Shown here in pieces: positions 59,387-64,000 of a DNA stretch of 64,000 nt. How positions within the stretch are numbered: the first letter of the stretch is position 1; every line of letters starts with the position of its first letter. A program made the position numbers and the translations under genes. Under the pieces are notes generated by a model. It had not been told where the DNA came from. It did not search any database and saw only the letters and a program-made list of their open reading frames with translations. The DNA is from Hymenobacter mellowenesis (GTDB taxonomy: Bacteria > Bacteroidota > Bacteroidia > Cytophagales > Hymenobacteraceae): the NCBI RefSeq assembly GCF_030581005.1, contig NZ_JAUQSX010000001.1:310001-374000 (forward strand), given 5' to 3'.

Positions 59387-59504
59387 TTGATTGGTTTGGC
59401 TGTGGCTCCTGCGTCGTAACTCGCGCTTGCCTCAGTTTAGTAAACTCCTGTTTGGAAGCCCCGCCGACCCGGAGCAATTAGCCGGCGTGGTATAACCGAT
59501 GAGG

Positions 59505-60071
59505 TTAAACCTCTTTTTCTACTTGGGTGTAGCTCAATTCTACCGGCTGCGAGCGGCCGAAGATTTTCACGACTACGTTCAGCTTCTTACGCTCTTCAAA
59601 TACCTCATCCACGTTGCCGGAGAAGCCGTTGAACGGGCCGTCCACCACTTTCACGAGTTCGCCCACTACGTATGGCTTGTCGAGCGTCGCGTCAGCCTGC
59701 TGCTCGGCTTCATCCACGATGCCGAGGATGCGGTTGACTTCCGAAATGTGCAGCGGAACGGGTTTGTTGTTCGTTGCGTCCTTCTTGTCTTTGTCGCCGA
59801 GAAAACCAATCACACCGGGCGTGCTGGTGATGATGTGGTCAACTTCACCGTGGCCGAGGTCGGCGTGGATGATGATGTAACCGGGGTAGAGGTTCCGCTC
59901 GCGGACGCGCTTCTTACCGTTGCGCATCTCAAACACCTTCTCTACCGGAATCAGTACCTGCGGAACAAGCTCGGTCAGGTTGTGCCGACCGAGCTCCGTT
60001 TCGAGATAATTCTTGGCTTTCTTTTCTTGGCCGCTCACGGAGCGCACCACGTACCATTTCAATTCGCCCAT
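59505..60071 (-). CDS. nusG: Transcription termination/antitermination factor NusG
   Basis: A 188-residue protein: MGELKWYVVRSVSGQEKKAKNYLETEL is the NGN domain, which binds RNA polymerase, and the KOW domain is at FNGFSGNVDEVFEERKKLNVVVKIFGRSQPVELSYTQVE. It couples polymerase to Rho and to the ribosome. It follows secE by 12 nt. Confidence 0.98.
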   Translation of the reverse strand: MGELKWYVVRSVSGQEKKAKNYLETELGRHNLTELVPQVLIPVEKVFEMRNGKKRVRERNLYPGYIIIHADLGHGEVDHIITSTPGVIGFLGDKDKKDATNNKPVPLHISEVNRILGIVDEAEQQADATLDKPYVVGELVKVVDGPFNGFSGNVDEVFEERKKLNVVVKIFGRSQPVELSYTQVEKEV

Positions 60072-60083
60072 CTTGATTGCTGA

Positions 60084-60278
60084 CTAGCGAAACGAGTTGT
60101 AAAACGCTTTAAGTACCGACTCAAAGCTGACATCCATGACGCCCACGACGATGGCAAACACGAGCGAACCAATCAGCACCAGGCCGGCGCTTTTTTGCAG
60201 TTCCGTCGTCGAGGGCCACGTCACGTTGTAGCGCATCTCTTCGATGGTGGTGCGGAAATAATTGCTCAGTTTGTCCAT
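60084..60278 (-). CDS. secE: Preprotein translocase subunit SecE
   Basis: A 64-residue single-span membrane protein: TTIEEMRYNVTWPSTTELQKSAGLVLIGSLVFAIVVGVMDVSFESVLKAFY. It clamps SecY in the translocon. It follows tRNA-Trp and precedes nusG. Confidence 0.95.
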   Translation of the reverse strand: MDKLSNYFRTTIEEMRYNVTWPSTTELQKSAGLVLIGSLVFAIVVGVMDVSFESVLKAFYNSFR

Positions 60279-60340
60279 TGTGATGGGAAAAACAGCGTTG
60301 CCGCTGAAATAACATGGAGCGGACCAACTGGCCCAGATTG

Positions 60341-60411
60341 CACGAGTGGAGAGATTCGAACTCCCATCAAAGGTTTTGGAGACCTCTATTCTACCCTTGA
60401 ACTACACTCGT
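60341..60411 (-). tRNA. tRNA-Trp (CCA)
   Basis: On the minus strand a 71-nt cloverleaf is visible: acceptor ACGAGTG/CACTCGT, T8, an anticodon loop TCTCCAAAA region giving anticodon CCA, and the TTCGAAT T-loop. The 3' CCA is not encoded. It lies just upstream of secE. Confidence 0.9.
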
Positions 60412-60452
60412 GTAAAGACACATCCCGGTAACGCATTTCGCTAAAGGGAGTG

Positions 60453-60483
60453 CAAAGGTAAGAGAAACAGAAGAGAAAACAAA
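60453..60483 (-). promoter_or_regulatory. Promoter of the tRNA-Trp-secE-nusG unit
   Basis: The minus strand reads TTTG (60480-60483), 19 nt, then TACCTTTG (60453-60460), followed by CACTCCC. It is a perfect match to the Bacteroidota consensus. It lies between the tuf terminator and tRNA-Trp. Confidence 0.85.
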
Positions 60484-60504
60484 TACTCGCTTCTGTTTCA
60501 GCGT

Positions 60505-60543
60505 AAAAAAGCCGCTCCCGAGGTTTCGAGAGCGGCTTTTTTT
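60505..60543 (-). terminator. Terminator after tuf
   Basis: AAAAAAGCCGCTC (60505-60517) and GAGCGGCTTTTTT (60530-60542) pair perfectly, loop of 12 nt, with a long T-run on either strand. It lies 17 nt past the tuf stop. Confidence 0.93.
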
Positions 60544-60559
60544 ACTGTTAAGCCGGAGC

Positions 60560-61750
60560 TTAGTCGAGAACTTCGGTTACCTGACCGGCACCTACCGTAC
60601 GGCCACCCTCACGGATAGCGAAACGGAGGCCTTTCTCCATTGCCACCTTGTTGATGAGCTCAACGGTGATGGTGATGTTGTCGCCGGGCATTACCATTTC
60701 AACGCCCTCGGGGAGGGAGATGATGCCGGTAACGTCGGTGGTACGCAGGTAGAACTGCGGACGGTAGTTGTTGAAGAACGGGGTGTGGCGGCCGCCTTCC
60801 TCTTTCGAGAGAACGTACACCTCAGCCTTGAACTTCTGGTGAGGAGTTACCGAACCGGGCTTGCAGATAACCATGCCGCGACGGATGGCTTCTTTTTCAA
60901 TACCGCGGAGCAGCAGACCTACGTTGTCACCAGCTTCGCCACGGTCGAGGATTTTGCGGAACATTTCCACACCCGTCACCGTCGACTTCAGGCCGGCAGC
61001 AGCGCCCATGCCCAGGATGTCAACTTGCTCACCCGAGTTGATGATGCCGCGCTCGATACGACCGGTGGCCACAGTGCCACGGCCGGTAATCGAGAACACG
61101 TCCTCAACAGGCATCAGGAAGGGCAGGTCGGTCAGACGAGCGGGAATCGGAATGAACGAGTCAACCGCGTCCATCAGCTCGTTGATTTTGGGAACCCAGT
61201 TGGCATCGCCGTTCAGGCCGCCGAGGGCCGAACCCTGGATAACCGGAATGTTGTCGCCATCGAAGTCGTAGAACGAGAGGAGTTCGCGGATTTCCATTTC
61301 CACCAGCTCGAGGAGCTCGGGGTCATCCACCATGTCCACTTTGTTCATGAACACCACCAGTTGGGGAACACCTACCTGACGGGCGAGCAGGATGTGCTCA
61401 CGGGTCTGGGGCATCGGGCCGTCGGTAGCAGCTACCACGAGGATAGCGCCGTCCATCTGGGCAGCACCCGTTACCATGTTCTTCACGTAGTCAGCGTGAC
61501 CGGGGCAGTCAACGTGGGCGTAGTGACGGTTTTTGGTGGAGTACTCTACGTGAGCGGTGTTGATGGTGATACCACGCTCTTTTTCTTCGGGAGCATTGTC
61601 AATCGAAGAGAAGTCACGCTTTTCGGCCAGGCCCTGGTTTGCCAGCACCATGGTGATAGCAGCGGTCAGGGTGGTCTTGCCGTGGTCGACGTGGCCGATG
61701 GTACCGATGTTTACGTGCGGCTTGGACCGGTCGAAATTTTCTTTAGCCAT
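60560..61750 (-). CDS. tuf: Elongation factor Tu
   Basis: A 396-residue GTPase that brings aminoacyl-tRNA to the ribosome. P-loop GHVDHGKT (19-26), [22 protein letters not shown] and NKVDMVDD are intact, followed by beta-barrel domains II and III ([14 protein letters not shown] end: [10 protein letters not shown]). Length is normal. It follows three tRNA genes and is the only protein gene of its transcript. Confidence 0.99.
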   Translation of the reverse strand: MAKENFDRSKPHVNIGTIGHVDHGKTTLTAAITMVLANQGLAEKRDFSSIDNAPEEKERGITINTAHVEYSTKNRHYAHVDCPGHADYVKNMVTGAAQMDGAILVVAATDGPMPQTREHILLARQVGVPQLVVFMNKVDMVDDPELLELVEMEIRELLSFYDFDGDNIPVIQGSALGGLNGDANWVPKINELMDAVDSFIPIPARLTDLPFLMPVEDVFSITGRGTVATGRIERGIINSGEQVDILGMGAAAGLKSTVTGVEMFRKILDRGEAGDNVGLLLRGIEKEAIRRGMVICKPGSVTPHQKFKAEVYVLSKEEGGRHTPFFNNYRPQFYLRTTDVTGIISLPEGVEMVMPGDNITITVELINKVAMEKGLRFAIREGGRTVGAGQVTEVLD

Positions 61751-61919
61751 TGTAAAGAGTAAAAAAAGAGGTGGTGAAGTGAATTTGAGGTAAAAACGGA
61801 CCGTACACGAAGAAAGCGAGACTCAGCCCCTACTGTAATAGAAAACTGTGCGTCGCTTGCCTGAGAGAACCGTGCCGGCGGCCGGCTTGCGCCGACCGCT
61901 GGACTTGTAATGTAATCTG

Positions 61920-61991
<72 letters not shown>

Positions 61992-62006
61992 TTATTCTGA
62001 AAAATG

Positions 62007-62079
62007 AGCGGGAGACGAGGTTCGAACCCGCGACCTGCAGCTTGGAAGGCTGCCGCTCTACCAACTGAGCTACTCCCGC
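62007..62079 (-). tRNA. tRNA-Gly (TCC)
   Basis: A 73-nt cloverleaf on the minus strand: acceptor GCGGGAG/CTCCCGC, anticodon stem-loop GCAGC-CTTCCAA-GCTGC (anticodon TCC), and T-arm with GGTTCGAACC. It sits between tRNA-Tyr and tRNA-Thr. Confidence 0.93.
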
Positions 62080-62100
62080 AGATGGCATCTTGTAAAAAAG

Positions 62101-62180
62101 TGGGGGTAACAGGACTCGAACCTATGAACCCGAAGGAGGTGAGTTACAGTCACCCGCAATTGCCGCTATGCGATACCCCC
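62101..62180 (-). tRNA. tRNA-Tyr (GTA)
   Basis: An 80-nt class II tRNA on the minus strand: acceptor GGGGGTA/TACCCCC, anticodon stem-loop GGTGA-CTGTAAC-TCACC (anticodon GTA), a long variable arm, and T-arm GGTTCGAGTCC. It is the first gene of the tRNA-tuf transcript. Confidence 0.93.
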
Positions 62181-62267
62181 AGTTTTGGTGCTTCTTGGCC
62201 GATTGCCGAGAGGCGTTTCCCTTTCTATTTGCTGACTGCTGAACCAGTAGTGTTTCGTAAGGAGCTG

Positions 62268-62298
62268 CAAAATTAGAGGTTTTTCGACACAAGGCAAG
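62268..62298 (-). promoter_or_regulatory. Promoter of the tRNA-Tyr-Gly-Thr-tuf unit
   Basis: The minus strand reads CTTG (62295-62298), 19 nt, then TAATTTTG (62268-62275), followed by CAGCTCC. It lies about 90 nt before tRNA-Tyr. Confidence 0.7.
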
Positions 62299-62351
62299 CA
62301 TTGCTGTAAAAAAAGGTTGTTCTTTTTTCCGGAGAATGTCGGAACTGGCTT

Positions 62352-64000
62352 TTACATAAGGTTATAAAATGCTTTGAGCCGGTCGTCGGTTTCCTTCTCG
62401 CGGATGTTTTGCAGTACCGCCTTGAGGTTTGGCATGGATGGGAGCAGCAGGGCGAGGCCGTGGTAGGCGCCCAGGCGGATTTCGTAGCGCGGGGCGTTGC
62501 GGGCGTAATCTTCCAGGATTTTGAGGCCTTTGTCGCGCTCCACGGGTGGGATGTGGGTCATGAGCGTGCCGAAGGACTGGAAGTAGGCGTAGAGGTCAGC
62601 ATCGGCCACGTCGGGAAGGCGGCGCAGGAACCACTGGTACTGGTCGAGGCCGCCGTTGAGGGCGTAGTAGTCGGCGATGGCGACGATGAGCGGGCTACTC
62701 GGGGTGTTGTCGATGGAGGCGACCTGCTGGCGGGTGCTGGGCTCGGGCTTTTTGGCGAGTACCTTGATGGCGGCGGCGGCGACAAGGGCGGAGCTGTCGG
62801 CGATGGCGGCGCCGTAGATGGGGCCATAGCTGCCGTCGGGGAAGGTGGCGAGGGTGGCGATGGCCTGGGCGCGGACGCGGGAGTTGCGGTCGGTGGTGGC
62901 GAGGCGCTGGATGTCCTTGCGCATGCCTTCGGGCTCGGGGCCGCGGTAGCGGCGGAGGTGGTCGAGGGCGAGGCGGCGGACCTGCCAGAACTTGTCGTTC
63001 ATGGCGTTGCGGAGCAGGCTGCTCACGGCTAGGTCGGCGGTTTTGTTTTGGAGCAGCTCCATCACTTCGGATTTCTGCTGGTAAGTTTTGGCGTGGTAGA
63101 ACTGAAACACCAGTTCGTCTTGGCTGCGGTCTTCGTCGATTTGGGCCAAGAGCTGGTTTTCGCTATCGAATTTGACCAAGACCGGTTTTTGGCCAGCGGG
63201 TAGCTGAAACGTCTGGTCGGCTTTGGTGACGGTGATGCGGTGCTCGGTGGGCTGGTTGCCGTTGGTCCAGACAGCTACGCTGACGGGCAGGCGGTACACG
63301 GGCTGGAACAAGGTGTCCTGGATTTGCTGCACGTGCAGACTTACCTGGCCGTTGGCGTAGCTGTGGGTGATGCGTAGCTCCGGGTGGCCGCGCTGCATAA
63401 ACCATTGGTTGAAAAACCAGGTCAGGTCCTCGCCGGTGGTTTCTTCGAATGCGGTGCGCAACTTCGAGACTTCTACTGCTGACAGCTTGTTCTGGGTGAG
63501 GTAGCGGTTGAGCGCGGTGAAGAAGGCGTCATCGCCCACGTATTTGCGGAGCATGTGGAGCACGCGGCCGCCCTTATCGTAGGAGTGGCGGTCGAACATG
63601 TCCTCGCGGTTGACATAGCGGTAGCGGATGAGGGGTTCGCGCTTAGCAGTGGCTTCTTCGAGGTAGTTATTGAGCTTGATTTCCTGGACCAGGCTGGCTT
63701 CGTCGGCGCCGTATTTGTACTCGGCCCAGAGGTATTCGGAGTAGTCGGCGAAGGATTCGTTCAGGGGCAGGTTGGACCAGCTTTCGCAGGTCACGTAGTC
63801 GCCGAACCAGTGGTGGAACAGCTCGTGGGCGATGACCGTCTCGGCGGTCTGGTAGTTGGCGTCGAGCAGCTCGCGCCGGGTGGCCTGGATGGTGCTGCCG
63901 TGGGTAGTGGCGGTGGTGTTTTCCATGGCGCCGCTCACGTAGTCGCGCACGGCTACCTGGGCGTATTTCTCCCAAGGATACTCTACGCCCAGCTTCTTGG
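62352..64000 (-). CDS. M1-family aminopeptidase, 5' part outside the window
   Basis: The frame runs open from the window edge to a stop at 62352, covering about 549 residues of the C-terminal part. The exopeptidase motif GAMEN and the zinc site HELFHHWFGDYVTCESWSNLPLNESFADY (HExxH, then Glu 18 residues on) are intact, so it should be an active metallo-aminopeptidase. A thermolysin-type helical part follows and then a long C-terminal region with HEAT-like helical repeats (about 330 residues). Proteins of this kind remove N-terminal residues from peptides and can be exported or cytoplasmic; the N-terminus is not visible. A frame start at 63950 is inside the gene and is not the true start. Confidence 0.9.
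   Translation of the reverse strand, partial: KKLGVEYPWEKYAQVAVRDYVSGAMENTTATTHGSTIQATRRELLDANYQTAETVIAHELFHHWFGDYVTCESWSNLPLNESFADYSEYLWAEYKYGADEASLVQEIKLNNYLEEATAKREPLIRYRYVNREDMFDRHSYDKGGRVLHMLRKYVGDDAFFTALNRYLTQNKLSAVEVSKLRTAFEETTGEDLTWFFNQWFMQRGHPELRITHSYANGQVSLHVQQIQDTLFQPVYRLPVSVAVWTNGNQPTEHRITVTKADQTFQLPAGQKPVLVKFDSENQLLAQIDEDRSQDELVFQFYHAKTYQQKSEVMELLQNKTADLAVSSLLRNAMNDKFWQVRRLALDHLRRYRGPEPEGMRKDIQRLATTDRNSRVRAQAIATLATFPDGSYGPIYGAAIADSSALVAAAAIKVLAKKPEPSTRQQVASIDNTPSSPLIVAIADYYALNGGLDQYQWFLRRLPDVADADLYAYFQSFGTLMTHIPPVERDKGLKILEDYARNAPRYEIRLGAYHGLALLLPSMPNLKAVLQNIREKETDDRLKAFYNLM

Overview
The window looks like a chromosome segment of a high-GC member of the Bacteroidota, most likely a Hymenobacter-type member of the Cytophagales. 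The signs are three secreted proteins ending in type IX secretion (T9SS) sorting domains, a regulator-less TonB receptor with a CarboxypepD_reg-like N-terminus, DUF3467 beside rpoC, weak or absent Shine-Dalgarno sequences, and promoters of the Bacteroidota form TTTG-N19-21-TAnnTTTG. Genus assignment is inference from these features, not from a search.

Layout. 1-1292: two minus-strand murein L,D-transpeptidase (YkuD_2) genes, the first cut by the window edge. 1679-4063: a secreted GH13 alpha-amylase on the plus strand. 4154-13557: a minus-strand accessory block, in transcription order a DUF4331 secreted protein, a TPR protein, a HupE/UreJ-like membrane protein, one or two small Cys-containing proteins, a TonB-dependent receptor and a DUF4139 (MuiA-like) protein. 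13866-17133: an HscA-like Hsp70 and an O-antigen-ligase-type membrane protein on the plus strand. 17177-21415: a small exported protein and a 1218-residue CUB/CARDB repeat protein with a T9SS tail. 21524-23888: a DivIC/FtsB-like protein, enolase and a thioredoxin-like lipoprotein.

23989-62180 is the translation and transcription core, all on the minus strand. Read in transcription order: tRNA-Tyr, Gly, Thr, tuf; tRNA-Trp, secE, nusG, rplK, rplA, rplJ, rplL, rpoB, rpoC; a small membrane protein and DUF3467; rpsL, rpsG, fusA, rpsJ; an O-antigen-ligase-like gene; rplC to rpsN (S10/spc part 1); a lipoprotein, signal peptidase I and an NAD(P)-dependent dehydrogenase; rpsH to rplQ (spc part 2/alpha), with secY, map, infA and rpmJ inside. 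The left-over end, 62352-64000, is a truncated M1 aminopeptidase.

The most notable architecture is that the normally continuous r-protein super-operon is broken twice by unrelated genes. At each break the upstream part ends in a strong intrinsic terminator (after rpsJ and after rpsN) and the downstream part has its own promoter (before rplC and before rpsH), so the breaks look settled. Six promoters of the translation genes share an extended core ending TTTGC followed by a GC-rich stretch. Almost every long intercistronic spacer holds a large hairpin, including a perfect 21-bp inverted repeat between rpsL and rpsG.

The best candidate for an undescribed system is the DUF4331-TPR-HupE-small exported protein-TonB receptor block. 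Its parts span outside surface, outer membrane, periplasm and inner membrane. The receptor plug and the HupE-like helices carry His/Asp/Cys clusters, so uptake or handling of a metal or metal chelate is my best guess; nothing in the window proves the substrate.
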